Part shown: positions 21,700-32,101 of the stretch, piece by piece
How the letters are laid out: every line of letters starts with the position of its first letter
Numbering within the stretch: position 1 is the stretch's first letter
Source of the DNA: Comamonadaceae bacterium
GTDB taxonomy: Bacteria > Pseudomonadota > Gammaproteobacteria > Burkholderiales > Burkholderiaceae_C
Reading direction: 5' to 3'
DNA length: 51,481 bases
Assembly: GCA_947450895.1 (NCBI GenBank)
Contig: CANFWT010000012.1
Location: 1-51,481 of the forward strand
Notes under the pieces: model-generated
Databases searched by the model: none
Told to the model about the DNA's origin: nothing
What the model saw: the letters and a program-made list of their open reading frames with translations, nothing else
Made by a program: the position numbers and the translations under genes

Positions 21700-23835
21700 A
21701 TGGTTGAAATCGAACTCGACGGCAAGAAGGTAGAGATTCTGGAAGGCAGCATGGTCATGCATGCGGCCGAGAAAGCGGGCACCTACATTCCCCATTTCTG
21801 CTACCACAAGAAGCTCAGCATTGCCGCCAACTGCCGCATGTGCCTGGTGGACATTGAAAAAGCCCCCAAGCCCATGCCCGCCTGCGCCACGCCGGTCACC
21901 CAAGGCATGGTGGTGCGTACCAAGACCGACAAGGCCATCAAGGCGCAGCAGTCGGTGATGGAGTTTTTGCTCATCAACCACCCGCTGGACTGCCCGATTT
22001 GCGACCAGGGTGGCGAATGCCAGTTGCAAGACTTGGCGGTAGGCTATGGCGGGTCCAACTCTCGCTACGCCGAAGAAAAGCGCGTAGTCGCGGTCAAAGA
22101 CGTGGGCCCGCTGATCAGCATGCAGGAAATGAGCCGCTGCATTCATTGCACCCGCTGCGTGCGCTTTGGCCAGGAAGTGGCCGGCGTCATGGAGCTAGGC
22201 ATGTCCAACCGGGGAGAGCATTCCGAGATCGAGACCTTTCTCGGCCAGACCATTGACTCTGAGCTTTCGGGCAACATGATTGACATTTGCCCGGTGGGCG
22301 CGCTGACCAGCAAGCCTTTCCGCTACAGCGCCCGCACCTGGGAGCTTTCGCGCCGCAAGTCCATCAGCCCGCACGACTCGACCGGCGCCAACCTCATCGT
22401 CCAGGTGAAAAATCAGCAGGTAATGCGCGTTGTGCCATTGGAAAACGAAGCTGTCAACGAATGCTGGATAGCCGACCGCGACCGTTTTTCCTACGAGGCG
22501 CTGAATTCTTCCGAGCGACTGACCTCGCCCATGATCAAGCATGGCGGCAAGTGGGTCGATGTGGACTGGCAAACGGCCTTGGAGTACGTGGCCAATGGCC
22601 TGAAGCAAATCAAGAGCAACCATGGCGCCGCTGCCGTTGGCGCTCTGGTCAGCCCGCACAGCACGCTCGAAGAGTTGCACCTCGCGGGCCAACTGGTGCG
22701 GGGTATGGGCAGCGAAAACATCGATTACCGCCTTCGCAACGCCGATTTCACGTCTACTGACGGCGTGCGTTACCTTGGCGTGCCGATAGCATCCCTGACC
22801 ACTTTGCAGCGCGTGCTCGTGGTGGGCTCGAACTTGCGCAAAGACCATCCCTTGTTTGCCCAGCGCATTCGCCAGGCCGTCAAGGCGGGTGGCGCGCTCA
22901 GCGTGCTTGGCGCGAGCGCCAGCGACTGGGCGATGCCTGTGGCCAATGCAATTGTTGCCCCGGCCGCAGAGTGGCTGGCCAGATTGCAAAGCGTAGCCGG
23001 TGCCGTGGCCGAACTGGCACAACTGCCTTCGCCTTATCCGCAGGCCGCAACTCCCCAGGCGATGGCTATTGCCAAGTCGCTCATGGGTGGCGAGCGCAAA
23101 GCGGTGTTGCTAGGGAACGCAGCGGCGCATCACAGCCAAGCATCGGCGCTGCTGTCAGTGGCCAACTGGATTGCGCAACATACCGGTGCCACTGTGGGTT
23201 ATCTGACCGAGGCAGCGAACACCGTTGGCGCCCAGTTCGTCCACGCCACACCCGGCGTTGGCGGCTTGCACGCGGGGCAGATGTTGGGCGGCGCGCTCAA
23301 AGCGGTCCTCTTGGTTAACAACGAACCCGAATTTGACAGCGCCCCCGGCGCCCACGCCGTGAGTACGTTGGCGAAAGCCGAAATGGTAGTCAGCCTGAGC
23401 CCCTTCAAGGCCAACATGGGCTGCGCCGATGTGCTGCTGCCAATCGCACCGTTTAGCGAGACACCGGGCACGTTTGTGAATGCCGAAGGGCGGGTGCAAA
23501 GTTTCCATGCGGTGGTCAAACCGCTGGGCGACGCGCGCCCGGCCTGGAAAGTACTGCGGGTCTTGGGCAATATGATGAAGGTCGAGGGCTTTGACTTCGA
23601 GTCCTCACAAGACGTGCTGGCGGCGATTTTTGGTGGCGCAGCGCCGGAGTTTGTGCCGCAGGCGCGTTTGAACAACGCCTGCAACGCCCCGTTTGAGGGA
23701 GCGTACAACGGCGCCGAGCCTTGTGTTGCGCGGATTTACCAGCTCGATTCCCTGGTGCGCCGCGCCACTTCCCTGCAAATGACGGCCGACGCCCGCGTCG
23801 TGTCCGACGCAGTGGCGCAAGGAGCTTTGGCATGA
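21700..23835 (+). CDS. nuoG: NADH-quinone oxidoreductase subunit G
   Basis: NuoG (75 kDa type) carries the 2Fe-2S and two 4Fe-4S clusters that relay electrons from FMN. The N-terminal 2Fe-2S ferredoxin domain shows [15 protein letters not shown] and a later Cys in MPACATPV. The [14 protein letters not shown] and [10 protein letters not shown] motifs follow, then a molybdopterin-oxidoreductase-like part. At 711 residues it is shorter than the E. coli subunit (about 900), as is common outside enterobacteria. I chose ATG 21700 because an earlier in-frame start lies inside nuoF. It overlaps nuoH by 4 bases. Confidence 0.96.
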   Translation: MVEIELDGKKVEILEGSMVMHAAEKAGTYIPHFCYHKKLSIAANCRMCLVDIEKAPKPMPACATPVTQGMVVRTKTDKAIKAQQSVMEFLLINHPLDCPICDQGGECQLQDLAVGYGGSNSRYAEEKRVVAVKDVGPLISMQEMSRCIHCTRCVRFGQEVAGVMELGMSNRGEHSEIETFLGQTIDSELSGNMIDICPVGALTSKPFRYSARTWELSRRKSISPHDSTGANLIVQVKNQQVMRVVPLENEAVNECWIADRDRFSYEALNSSERLTSPMIKHGGKWVDVDWQTALEYVANGLKQIKSNHGAAAVGALVSPHSTLEELHLAGQLVRGMGSENIDYRLRNADFTSTDGVRYLGVPIASLTTLQRVLVVGSNLRKDHPLFAQRIRQAVKAGGALSVLGASASDWAMPVANAIVAPAAEWLARLQSVAGAVAELAQLPSPYPQAATPQAMAIAKSLMGGERKAVLLGNAAAHHSQASALLSVANWIAQHTGATVGYLTEAANTVGAQFVHATPGVGGLHAGQMLGGALKAVLLVNNEPEFDSAPGAHAVSTLAKAEMVVSLSPFKANMGCADVLLPIAPFSETPGTFVNAEGRVQSFHAVVKPLGDARPAWKVLRVLGNMMKVEGFDFESSQDVLAAIFGGAAPEFVPQARLNNACNAPFEGAYNGAEPCVARIYQLDSLVRRATSLQMTADARVVSDAVAQGALA

Positions 23836-24908
23836 TCGACGCGCTCTTTAATGGTGGTTTGCATTTGTCATCCCAGACCTGGTGGACGGCGGTGGCCTGG
23901 CCTGTGCTGTGGACCTTGCTCAAGATCGTGGTGGTGTTGCTGCCGCTCATGGGCGCGGTGGCTTACCTGACGCTGTGGGAGCGCAAGTTTCTGGGTTGGA
24001 TGCAGGTGCGTATTGGCCCCAACCGGGTTGGCCCCTGGGGCTTGCTGCAGCCGATTGCCGATGCGCTCAAGCTGCTGACCAAAGAAATTTTGGTTCCCGC
24101 TGCGGCCAATAAAGGACTGTTTTTCATCGGCCCGATTTTGACCATCATGCCCGCACTGGCCGCTTGGGCAGTGGTGCCGTTTGGGCCTGACGTGGCCCTG
24201 GCCAACGTCAACGCCGGACTGCTGTTTGTCATGGCCATCACGTCCATGGAAGTTTATGGCGTGGTGATTGCGGGTTGGGCGTCGAACTCCAAGTACGCGT
24301 TTTTGGGTGCGCTACGCGCGTCCGCCCAGATGGTGAGCTATGAGATCGCCATGGGTTTTTGCCTGGTCATCGTGCTCATGATTACCGGCAGCATGAACAT
24401 GACTGACATCGTCATGGCGCAGGCCAAGGGAACGTTTGCGTCCCAGGGCGTGGGCGTGTTGTCCTGGAACTGGCTGCCGCTGCTGCCGATTTTTGTGGTC
24501 TATGTGATCTCTGGTATGGCCGAGACCAACCGCCACCCGTTTGACGTGGTCGAGGGCGAGGCCGAAATCGTGGCTGGACACATGGTGGAGTATTCCGGCA
24601 TGTCTTACGCCATGTTTTACCTGGCCGAGTACGCCAATATGTGGCTGGTGTCCATTTTGGCCGCCATCATGTTTCTGGGCGGCTGGTTGTCGCCCTTGGC
24701 TGCATTGGACTGGATTCCAGGCGGCATCTGGTTGGGCCTCAAAACCTGCTTGGTGGTCAGCTTCTTTATTTGGGTGCGCGCCACTTTCCCCCGCTTTCGC
24801 TACGACCAAATCATGCGTTTGGGCTGGAAAGTATTTATCCCCGTCACCTTGGTGTGGTTGGTGGTTGTTGGGGTCTGGATGCAGACGCCCTTGAGTATCT
24901 GGAAGTAA
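23832..24908 (+). CDS. nuoH: NADH-quinone oxidoreductase subunit H
   Basis: NuoH is the membrane subunit that lines the quinone-access channel. The 358-residue protein is strongly hydrophobic with about eight or nine helices and the conserved loops [22 protein letters not shown] and [19 protein letters not shown], which carry acidic residues important for coupling. Its ATG overlaps the nuoG stop by 4 bases. Confidence 0.97.
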   Translation: MIDALFNGGLHLSSQTWWTAVAWPVLWTLLKIVVVLLPLMGAVAYLTLWERKFLGWMQVRIGPNRVGPWGLLQPIADALKLLTKEILVPAAANKGLFFIGPILTIMPALAAWAVVPFGPDVALANVNAGLLFVMAITSMEVYGVVIAGWASNSKYAFLGALRASAQMVSYEIAMGFCLVIVLMITGSMNMTDIVMAQAKGTFASQGVGVLSWNWLPLLPIFVVYVISGMAETNRHPFDVVEGEAEIVAGHMVEYSGMSYAMFYLAEYANMWLVSILAAIMFLGGWLSPLAALDWIPGGIWLGLKTCLVVSFFIWVRATFPRFRYDQIMRLGWKVFIPVTLVWLVVVGVWMQTPLSIWK

Positions 24909-24917
24909 GAGACAGAC

Positions 24918-25439
24918 ATGGCTTCAAACAATGTGGCTTACAAGCCGCCAGCTTTTTCGCTGCGGGACTTTCTCTACAGTTTCTTGCTGGTGGAGTTGCT
25001 CAAGGGCCTGGCCCTGACGATGCGCTACGCGTTTCGCCCCAAGTTCACGGTGCAATTCCCGGAGGAAAAAACACCGCTCTCTCCCCGTTTTCGGGGTCTC
25101 CACGCGCTGCGCCGGTATGAAAACGGCGAAGAACGTTGCATTGCCTGCAAACTGTGCGAAGCCGTGTGCCCAGCCATGGCTATCACGATTGAGTCGGATG
25201 TGCGCGACGACGGCTCGCGCCGCACCACGCGTTATGACATTGACCTGACGAAGTGCATTTTTTGCGGCTTTTGCGAAGAGAGCTGCCCGGTGGACTCGAT
25301 TGTGGAAACGCACATTCTGGAATACCACGGCGAAAAGCGCGGTGACCTGTATTTCACCAAAGACATGCTGCTGGCCGTGGGCGACCGCTACGAGACCGAA
25401 ATTGCAGCCGCCAAGCAGGCCGATGCCAAGTACCGCTGA
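24918..25439 (+). CDS. nuoI: NADH-quinone oxidoreductase subunit I
   Basis: NuoI (23 kDa type) carries 4Fe-4S clusters N6a and N6b that connect the peripheral arm to N2. Both eight-iron ferredoxin motifs are intact: [12 protein letters not shown] and [12 protein letters not shown]. The 173-residue product starts 9 bases after nuoH. An amphipathic N-terminal helix region (about residues 10-32) fits its known contact with the membrane arm. Confidence 0.97.
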   Translation: MASNNVAYKPPAFSLRDFLYSFLLVELLKGLALTMRYAFRPKFTVQFPEEKTPLSPRFRGLHALRRYENGEERCIACKLCEAVCPAMAITIESDVRDDGSRRTTRYDIDLTKCIFCGFCEESCPVDSIVETHILEYHGEKRGDLYFTKDMLLAVGDRYETEIAAAKQADAKYR

Positions 25440-25463
25440 TCGGTCGCACGAAAGATGTTGAAT

Positions 25464-26114
25464 ATGAGTGTCACAACCGGTCTGTTTTACGTTTTCTCGG
25501 CGGTTTTGCTGTTCGCCGCCTTTCGCGTCATTACCGCGCGCAACCCGGTACACGCAGCGCTGTTTTTGGTGCTGACCTTTTTCCAGGCCTCTATGGTCTG
25601 GATGCTGCTCAAGGCTGAGTTCCTGTCGATTACCTTGGTGCTGGTGTACGTGGGCGCGGTCATGGTGCTGTTCTTGTTCGTGGTGATGATGATGGACATC
25701 AATGTCGAGAATCTGCGCGTGGGTTTCTGGAACCACTTCCCATTGGCGGCTGGTGTTGGGGTGGTTATCGCGCTGGAAATGGCGGCTGTCTTGATGGGTG
25801 GATTCCGCGTCATCGATGACCCCAACGCAGTATCCGATGTTGCAGGTGGCCTGTCCAACACCCAGCAGCTGGGTAAATTGATCTACACCGAGTACCTGTA
25901 CCCATTAGAAATTGCCGCCGCAATCCTGCTGGTGGCCATGATTGCCGCCATTGCACTCACGCTGCGCGCGCGCAAAGACAGCAAGTACGTGAGCCCGGGT
26001 GACCAAGTGCGTGTCAGAGCGGCGGACCGGATGACGGTGCTGAAAATGTCCGCCAGCCAGGTGGCCCCGGTACCGGTGGTGGAAGACGCTGCGCAGACGG
26101 AGACAAAAGCATGA
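25464..26114 (+). CDS. nuoJ: NADH-quinone oxidoreductase subunit J
   Basis: NuoJ is a membrane-arm subunit with five helices, including the pi-bulge helix in [21 protein letters not shown] prefer ATG 25464 ([11 protein letters not shown], 216 residues) because GAAAG at 25450-25454 lies at normal spacing before it; ATG 25455, three codons earlier, would abut that site. The polar C-terminal tail is longer than in E. coli. It overlaps nuoK by 4 bases. Confidence 0.95.
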   Translation: MSVTTGLFYVFSAVLLFAAFRVITARNPVHAALFLVLTFFQASMVWMLLKAEFLSITLVLVYVGAVMVLFLFVVMMMDINVENLRVGFWNHFPLAAGVGVVIALEMAAVLMGGFRVIDDPNAVSDVAGGLSNTQQLGKLIYTEYLYPLEIAAAILLVAMIAAIALTLRARKDSKYVSPGDQVRVRAADRMTVLKMSASQVAPVPVVEDAAQTETKA

Positions 26115-26419
26115 CACTGACCCTCGGACATTTTCTATCGCTGGGCGCCATGTTGTTTGCGCTCTCGGTGGTCGGTATTTTCCTGAACCGGCGCAATCTG
26201 ATCGTGCTGCTCATGGCCATTGAGCTGATGCTCTTGGCGGTCAATACCAACTTTGTCGCCTTTTCCCATTACCTGAACGACATGCACGGCCAAGTGTTCG
26301 TGTTTTTCATTCTGACGGTGGCGGCTGCCGAATCGGCCATCGGTCTGGCGATTCTGGTGCTGTTGTTCCGCAGCAAGTCCAGCATCAGCGTGGACGAACT
26401 CAATACGCTCAAGGGTTGA
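26111..26419 (+). CDS. nuoK: NADH-quinone oxidoreductase subunit K
   Basis: NuoK is a three-helix membrane subunit in the proton-translocating chain. The 102-residue protein shows the conserved helix-2 Glu in [13 protein letters not shown] and the helix-3 Glu in [13 protein letters not shown], both needed for proton pumping in studied complexes. ATG 26111 overlaps the nuoJ stop by 4 bases. Confidence 0.97.
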   Translation: MTLTLGHFLSLGAMLFALSVVGIFLNRRNLIVLLMAIELMLLAVNTNFVAFSHYLNDMHGQVFVFFILTVAAAESAIGLAILVLLFRSKSSISVDELNTLKG

Positions 26420-26426
26420 AAACAAG

Positions 26427-28469
26427 ATGAGTCAAACCCTCAGTGCAGCCACGCTGCTTGTTGTGCCCATGGCGCCCCTGGTGGGCGCCGTGTTGGCTGG
26501 TATTTTTGGCACCCAATTTGGCGGCAACTGGATAGGGCGCAAAGTTGCGCATTCGTTGACCATTGGCGGTGTGCTGCTGGCATTTGTTCTTTCAGCCTTA
26601 ACACTGCAAAGCGTGGTGCAAGACGGTGCCCGCCTGAACGAGACGCTTTACACCTGGATGGTGGTGGGCGGCTTGAAGATGGAAATCGGCTTCATGGTCG
26701 ATGGTCTGACCGCGATGATGATGTGCGTGGTGACCTTTGTCTCGCTCATGGTGCACCTGTACACCATCGGCTACATGGACGAGGACGAGGGCTACAACCG
26801 ATTCTTCGCTTACATCTCGCTGTTTACCTTTGCGATGCTGATGCTGGTGATGAGCAACAACATGCTCCAACTGTTCTTTGGCTGGGAGGCCGTTGGCCTG
26901 GTGTCGTATCTGCTGATCGGCTTTTGGTTCAACAAGCCAAGCGCGATTTTTGCCAATATGAAGGCCTTTTTGGTCAACCGCGTGGGCGACTTTGGCTTTA
27001 TCTTGGGCATTGGCCTGCTGGCGGCTTATACCGGCACGTTGAACTACGCGGAAGTGTTTGGCAAGGCGTCCGAACTCACCGCGCTGGTGCTACCTGGCAC
27101 TGACTGGATGCTGGTCACTGTGATTTGCATCTGCCTGTTCATTGGTGCCATGGGCAAGTCGGCCCAGTTTCCCTTGCACGTCTGGTTGCCTGATTCCATG
27201 GAAGGCCCGACCCCGATTTCGGCTTTGATCCACGCAGCGACCATGGTGACCGCAGGTATCTTCATGGTGGCACGCATGTCGCCGCTTTTTGAGTTGTCGG
27301 ATACGGCGCTGAACTTCATCTTGGTCATTGGCGCGATAACCGCCTTGTTCATGGGCTTTTTGGGCATCATCCAGAACGACATCAAGCGCGTTGTGGCGTA
27401 TTCCACGCTGTCGCAGCTCGGCTATATGACCGTGGCGCTGGGTGCGTCGGCCTATTCAGTGGCGGTGTTCCACCTGGTGACGCACGCGTTTTTCAAGGCT
27501 TTGCTGTTTTTGGGCGCTGGTTCGGTCATCATGGGCATGCACCACAACCAGGACATCCGCTGGATGGGCGGCGTGCGCAAATACATGCCGATTACCTGGA
27601 TCACCTCCTTGCTCGGGTCTTTGGCGCTGATTGGTACGCCATTTTTCTCCGGCTTCTATTCCAAGGACAGCATCATTGAAGCCGTGGCCGAGAGCCATCT
27701 GCCCGCCGCTGGTTTCGCCCATTTCGCGGTCTTGGCCGGGGTGTTTGTCACGGCGTTCTACTCGTTCCGCATGTACTTTCTGGTCTTCCACGGCAAAGAG
27801 CGCTACGACCAAAACCCGGACGCGCACCACGATGCTGACCACGTCGGCGACCACCATGACGCCCACGGCCACCATGACGCGCACGCCGTGCCACACGAGT
27901 CGCCCTGGGTGGTGTGGGTGCCATTGGTGATGCTGGCTGTTCCCTCTGTGGTGATTGGTTTCATGACCATTGAGCCCATGCTGTTTGGCGAGTTCTTCAA
28001 GGACGCTATCGTGGTCAACGCCGACAAGCATCCGGTGATGCAAGAACTGGGCGAGGCCTTCCACGGACCGGTAGCAATGGCGGTTCACGCGCTCACTTCG
28101 GCCCCGTTTTGGCTCGCCCTGGGCGGTGTGGTGACGGCTTGGTATATGTACTTGGTCAACCCGGCGGTGCCTGCGGCCTTGGCCCGCGTGCTGCGGCCCC
28201 TTGTGGTTTTGCTGGAAAACAAGTATTTCATCGACTGGATCAACGAAAACATCTTGGCGCGTGGCGCGCGCCTCCTGGGAACCGGCCTTTGGAAGGGAGG
28301 CGACCGCATACTGATTGATGGCTTGTTGGTCAACGGCTCATGGAAGCTGGTGGCTTGGATTTCTGGGCGTGTGCGTCAGCTCCAGTCCGGCTACCTGTAC
28401 CACTATGCGCTGGCCATGATTTTGGGGATTTTTGTGCTCATGACGTATTTCGTTTGGCTCAACAAGTAA
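26427..28469 (+). CDS. nuoL: NADH-quinone oxidoreductase subunit L
   Basis: NuoL is the distal antiporter-like proton pump of complex I with a long lateral helix. The 680-residue protein has many transmembrane helices, the GWEAVGLVSYLLIGFW block with the key Glu, and LHVWLPDSMEGPTPISALIHAATMV split over two helices with conserved Lys/His. A His/Asp-rich stretch lies at about residues 465-490 (27820-27895), in the cytoplasmic or periplasmic loop before a late helix; related betaproteobacterial NuoL proteins often have a His-rich loop here. It starts 7 bases after nuoK. Confidence 0.97.
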   Translation: MSQTLSAATLLVVPMAPLVGAVLAGIFGTQFGGNWIGRKVAHSLTIGGVLLAFVLSALTLQSVVQDGARLNETLYTWMVVGGLKMEIGFMVDGLTAMMMCVVTFVSLMVHLYTIGYMDEDEGYNRFFAYISLFTFAMLMLVMSNNMLQLFFGWEAVGLVSYLLIGFWFNKPSAIFANMKAFLVNRVGDFGFILGIGLLAAYTGTLNYAEVFGKASELTALVLPGTDWMLVTVICICLFIGAMGKSAQFPLHVWLPDSMEGPTPISALIHAATMVTAGIFMVARMSPLFELSDTALNFILVIGAITALFMGFLGIIQNDIKRVVAYSTLSQLGYMTVALGASAYSVAVFHLVTHAFFKALLFLGAGSVIMGMHHNQDIRWMGGVRKYMPITWITSLLGSLALIGTPFFSGFYSKDSIIEAVAESHLPAAGFAHFAVLAGVFVTAFYSFRMYFLVFHGKERYDQNPDAHHDADHVGDHHDAHGHHDAHAVPHESPWVVWVPLVMLAVPSVVIGFMTIEPMLFGEFFKDAIVVNADKHPVMQELGEAFHGPVAMAVHALTSAPFWLALGGVVTAWYMYLVNPAVPAALARVLRPLVVLLENKYFIDWINENILARGARLLGTGLWKGGDRILIDGLLVNGSWKLVAWISGRVRQLQSGYLYHYALAMILGIFVLMTYFVWLNK

Positions 28470-28481
28470 GGAATAAGAAAA

Positions 28482-29957
28482 ATGGGATTGTTGAGCCTTG
28501 CTATTTGGATGCCGATTGCCTTTGGCATCGTCTTGCTCGCTTTTGGGCGCGACGAGCATGCCACGGCGGTACGTTGGTTGGCCCTGGTCGGGGCGGTTGC
28601 GAGCTTTTTGGTTACCTTGCCGCTGTACGCCGGATTTCAGCTGGGTACCGCCGACATGCAGTTTGTCGAGAACACGGGCTGGATCCAGCGCTTTAACGTC
28701 AACTACCACCTGGGTGTAGACGGAATTTCCTTTTGGTTTGTGCTGCTGACAGCCTTCATCAATGTGGTGGTCGTTATTGCCGGATGGGAAGTGATTACCC
28801 GCAAGGTCAACCAGTACATGGCCGCCTTTTTGATTCTGTCGGGCCTGATGATCGGCGTTTTCAGCGCGCTCGACGGTTTGCTGTTTTACGTGTTTTTTGA
28901 AGCCACGCTGATCCCGATGTACCTGATCATCGGTATTTGGGGCGGCCCGAACAAGATCTATGCTGCGTTCAAGTTCTTCCTGTACACCTTGCTCGGTTCG
29001 CTATTGACGCTCGTTGCACTGATTTACCTTTATATCCAGTCTGGTGGCAGCTTTGACATCGCGGGGTGGCATGCCCTGCCGCTGAGTAAGCTGGAGCAGA
29101 CCGCGCTGTTCTTCGCATTTTTCGCGGCCTTTGCCGTCAAGGTGCCCATGTGGCCGGTACACACCTGGTTGCCCGATGTGCACGTGGAGGCCCCCACGGG
29201 TGGCTCGGCGGTGCTGGCGGCCATCATGCTCAAGCTCGGTGCCTACGGATTTTTGCGCTTTTCCCTGCCGATCGCGCCCGACGCAGCGCATGAGTGGGCC
29301 TGGCTAATGGTTGCGCTGTCCCTGATCGCCGTGGTCTATGTCGGACTGGTGGCTTTGGTTCAGCAGGACATGAAAAAACTGGTGGCCTATTCGTCGGTGG
29401 CGCACATGGGTTTTGTCACCCTGGGCTTCTTTATATTCATTGACCTCGGCGTGTCCGGCGGTCTGGTGCAAATGATCGCCCACGGATTTGTCTCTGGTGC
29501 GATGTTCCTTTCGATTGGCGTGTTGTACGACCGCGTGCACTCGCGCGAGATCTCCAGCTATGGCGGCGTAGTCAACACCATGCCTAAATTTGCGGCCTTT
29601 TCTTTGCTGTTTGCCATGGCCAATTGCGGCCTGCCCGGCACCGCAGGCTTTGTCGGCGAGTGGATGGTGATTTTGGCGGCGGTCAAGTTCAACTTCTGGA
29701 TTGGCTTCTGCGCTGCCAGCGCGCTGATTTTTGGCGCGGCTTACACCCTTTGGATGTTCAAACGCGTGTACCTCGGCCCGGTGGCCAATAAGCACGTCAA
29801 AGAACTCAGCGACATCAATGCCCGCGAGTTCGTGATGCTGTCTCTGTTGGCGGTGGCTGTCTTGTGGATGGGTGTGAATCCCAAACCTTTCACCGATGTG
29901 ATGGATGCATCGGTGACCGAATTGCTCCGACACGTAGCAGTGTCCAAGCTGAACTAA
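28482..29957 (+). CDS. nuoM: NADH-quinone oxidoreductase subunit M
   Basis: NuoM is the middle antiporter-like proton pump. The 491-residue polytopic protein has the conserved FYVFFEATLIPMYLIIG block with the essential Glu, FAVKVPMWPVHTWLPDVH with the conserved Lys, and a broken helix around VEAPTGGSAVLAAIMLKLG. A possible Shine-Dalgarno (AAGGAAT) precedes the ATG. It starts 12 bases after nuoL. Confidence 0.97.
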   Translation: MGLLSLAIWMPIAFGIVLLAFGRDEHATAVRWLALVGAVASFLVTLPLYAGFQLGTADMQFVENTGWIQRFNVNYHLGVDGISFWFVLLTAFINVVVVIAGWEVITRKVNQYMAAFLILSGLMIGVFSALDGLLFYVFFEATLIPMYLIIGIWGGPNKIYAAFKFFLYTLLGSLLTLVALIYLYIQSGGSFDIAGWHALPLSKLEQTALFFAFFAAFAVKVPMWPVHTWLPDVHVEAPTGGSAVLAAIMLKLGAYGFLRFSLPIAPDAAHEWAWLMVALSLIAVVYVGLVALVQQDMKKLVAYSSVAHMGFVTLGFFIFIDLGVSGGLVQMIAHGFVSGAMFLSIGVLYDRVHSREISSYGGVVNTMPKFAAFSLLFAMANCGLPGTAGFVGEWMVILAAVKFNFWIGFCAASALIFGAAYTLWMFKRVYLGPVANKHVKELSDINAREFVMLSLLAVAVLWMGVNPKPFTDVMDASVTELLRHVAVSKLN

Positions 29958-29982
29958 TACCTGCTGACTTGAGAAACGAAAC

Positions 29983-31470
29983 ATGATGGACCAGATCAGT
30001 TGGATTGCGGTATTTCCTGAGGCGCTGTTGCTGGTGATGGCCTGTGTCATCGCCTTGGTGGATCTGCGTCCCCAGGGACCCTTGCGTGGGCTCACTTTCG
30101 CCTACACCATGGCGACACTCGCTGTGATTGCTGCGGTGGAAGGTTTCTATGCCAGCACCGGTCTCACGCTGTACGGCTTTGGGAATATGGTAGTTGCCGA
30201 CACCATGGCGGCTTGGCTCAAGTGTTTTGCCACCCTGGCGGTCATGGTAACCATGGTTTACGGCCGGCCTTACTCAGCGGCGCGTGACATGTTGCGTGGT
30301 GGCGAGTTGTTTACCTTGGGCATGTTCGCGCTCTTGGGCATGTTCATCATGATCTCGGGCAACAACTTCATCATTATTTACATGGGTCTTGAGCTGCTTA
30401 CTCTGTCAAGTTACGCCCTGGTGGCCTTGCGCCGAGATCATGAATCTGCCGTCGAGGCTGCTATGAAGTATTTTGTGCTGGGTGCAATGGCCTCAGGCTT
30501 TTTGCTGTACGGGATGTCGATGCTCTACGGCGCTACCGGTTCGCTGGACATCAACGCGGTGTTCAAAGCGATCGTTTCGGGGCAGGTACGCCACCAGGTA
30601 CTGATTTTTGGACTGGTTTTTATTGTGGCCGGTCTGGCTTTCAAATTGGGTGTGGTGCCGTTTCACATGTGGATACCTGACGTTTACCAAGGTGCTCCGA
30701 CCGCCATCACGCTGATGATCGGTGGCGCACCCAAGTTGGCTGCTTTTGCTATCACTATGCGCCTGCTGGTCGAAGGAATGCTGCCCCTGGCGATCGACTG
30801 GCAGCAGATGCTGATGGTGCTGTCGATTGCCTCGCTGTTTATCGGCAATATGGCGGCTATTGCACAGACCAATCTCAAGCGCATGCTGGCGTTTTCCACG
30901 ATTTCGCAAATGGGATTTGTGCTCATCGGCGTGATGTCCGGGGTTGTCAATGGCAATACCGTCACCGCCGCTAACGCCTACAGTTCAGCTATGTTCTATG
31001 TAATCACCTATGTGCTGACCACCTTGGCGGCCTTCGGTGTCATCATGCTGCTGGCCCGCGATGGCTTCGAGAGTGAAGAAATTGCCGACTTTGCCGGTTT
31101 GAACCAAGTCAGCCCACTGTACGCTGGCGTGATGGCCGCATGCATGTTCTCTATGGCCGGCATTCCCCCCATGGTCGGGTTTTATGCCAAGTTGTCGGTC
31201 TTGCAGGCCTTGCTGGTGTCTGGCCAGCCGACGCAGATCGGCATGGCGGTTTTTGCGGTCATGATGTCGCTCGTGGGCGCGTTCTACTACCTGCGCGTAG
31301 TGAAAGTGATGTATTTTGACGCCCCGTTGACGGCCAGTCCGGTGGTGGGCAGCAACGGCGTGCGTGTAGTCTTGGGCGTGAACGGTGCCTTGGTACTGCT
31401 CTTGGGTATCTTTCCAGCCGGGCTGATGGCATTGTCGGCGCAGTCTGTGCTCCAGATGCTCGGTACTTGA
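29983..31470 (+). CDS. nuoN: NADH-quinone oxidoreductase subunit N
   Basis: NuoN is the proximal antiporter-like subunit and the last of the 14 complex I genes. The 495-residue protein shows LELLTLSSYALVAL with the conserved Glu, FKLGVVPFHMWIPDVYQGAPT with conserved Lys and His, and KRMLAFSTISQMGF. Two ATG codons occur in tandem at 29983 and 29986; either could be used. Twenty-five bases separate it from nuoM. Confidence 0.97.
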   Translation: MMDQISWIAVFPEALLLVMACVIALVDLRPQGPLRGLTFAYTMATLAVIAAVEGFYASTGLTLYGFGNMVVADTMAAWLKCFATLAVMVTMVYGRPYSAARDMLRGGELFTLGMFALLGMFIMISGNNFIIIYMGLELLTLSSYALVALRRDHESAVEAAMKYFVLGAMASGFLLYGMSMLYGATGSLDINAVFKAIVSGQVRHQVLIFGLVFIVAGLAFKLGVVPFHMWIPDVYQGAPTAITLMIGGAPKLAAFAITMRLLVEGMLPLAIDWQQMLMVLSIASLFIGNMAAIAQTNLKRMLAFSTISQMGFVLIGVMSGVVNGNTVTAANAYSSAMFYVITYVLTTLAAFGVIMLLARDGFESEEIADFAGLNQVSPLYAGVMAACMFSMAGIPPMVGFYAKLSVLQALLVSGQPTQIGMAVFAVMMSLVGAFYYLRVVKVMYFDAPLTASPVVGSNGVRVVLGVNGALVLLLGIFPAGLMALSAQSVLQMLGT

Positions 31471-31501
31471 GCTCGGTTTGCGGCTTAGCCAGGGTCTGGC
31501 C

Positions 31502-32101
31502 ATGTCTTCTGCCTTGACGGACGCCCATTTGCGAGAAACCTGCAACTCCAGCCAGGAGTTGTTCAAAGGTAAATTCCTTCACGCCTTCCGTGATGAAGTA
31601 ACGCTGCCAGACGGTACGCTCGCCAGCCGCGAATATGTTGTGCATCCGGGTGCTGTGATGGTCATTCCCATGGACACAGACCCGGCTGGTAACGTGCGGC
31701 TGGTGCTGGAGCGCCAGTTTCGCTACCCCGTGGGCGCGGTGATGGTTGAGTTTCCTGCCGGAAAGCTGGATGCCGGTGAGGCCGTGTGGGCCTGCGCCCA
31801 GCGCGAATTGCTGGAAGAAACCGGTTACCGCGCGAGAGAGTGGGCGCGTGCGGGGATCATGCATCCCGTTATTTCTTATTCGACCGAGTTCATCGAAGTC
31901 TGGTTTGCTCGCGGCTTAACGGCGGGCCCACGGGCGCTCGACCAGGGTGAATTTCTGGACGTCTTCACCGCCAGCCCACAGGAACTCCTGCAATGGTGTT
32001 GTGATGGGCAGGTGACTGACGCCAAGACCTTGGCGGGAACATTGTGGCTACAAAACGTGCTCTCCGGTGCCTGGAAGCTCAATTGGCTGACCTGGCCATG
32101 A
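31502..32101 (+). CDS. Nudix hydrolase, NudF / ADP-ribose pyrophosphatase type
   Basis: This 199-residue protein has a complete Nudix box GKLDAGE...RELLEETGY at about residues 82-104, preceded by a beta-strand region with RQFRYPV, typical of the ADP-ribose/ADP-sugar pyrophosphatase branch. Such enzymes split ADP-ribose to AMP and ribose-5-phosphate. ATG 31502 has AGGG at normal spacing; a TTG at 31478 is less likely. It lies 31 bases after nuoN on the same strand and overlaps the DUF1178 gene by 4 bases. Substrate is inferred from subfamily resemblance. Confidence 0.85.
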   Translation: MSSALTDAHLRETCNSSQELFKGKFLHAFRDEVTLPDGTLASREYVVHPGAVMVIPMDTDPAGNVRLVLERQFRYPVGAVMVEFPAGKLDAGEAVWACAQRELLEETGYRAREWARAGIMHPVISYSTEFIEVWFARGLTAGPRALDQGEFLDVFTASPQELLQWCCDGQVTDAKTLAGTLWLQNVLSGAWKLNWLTWP

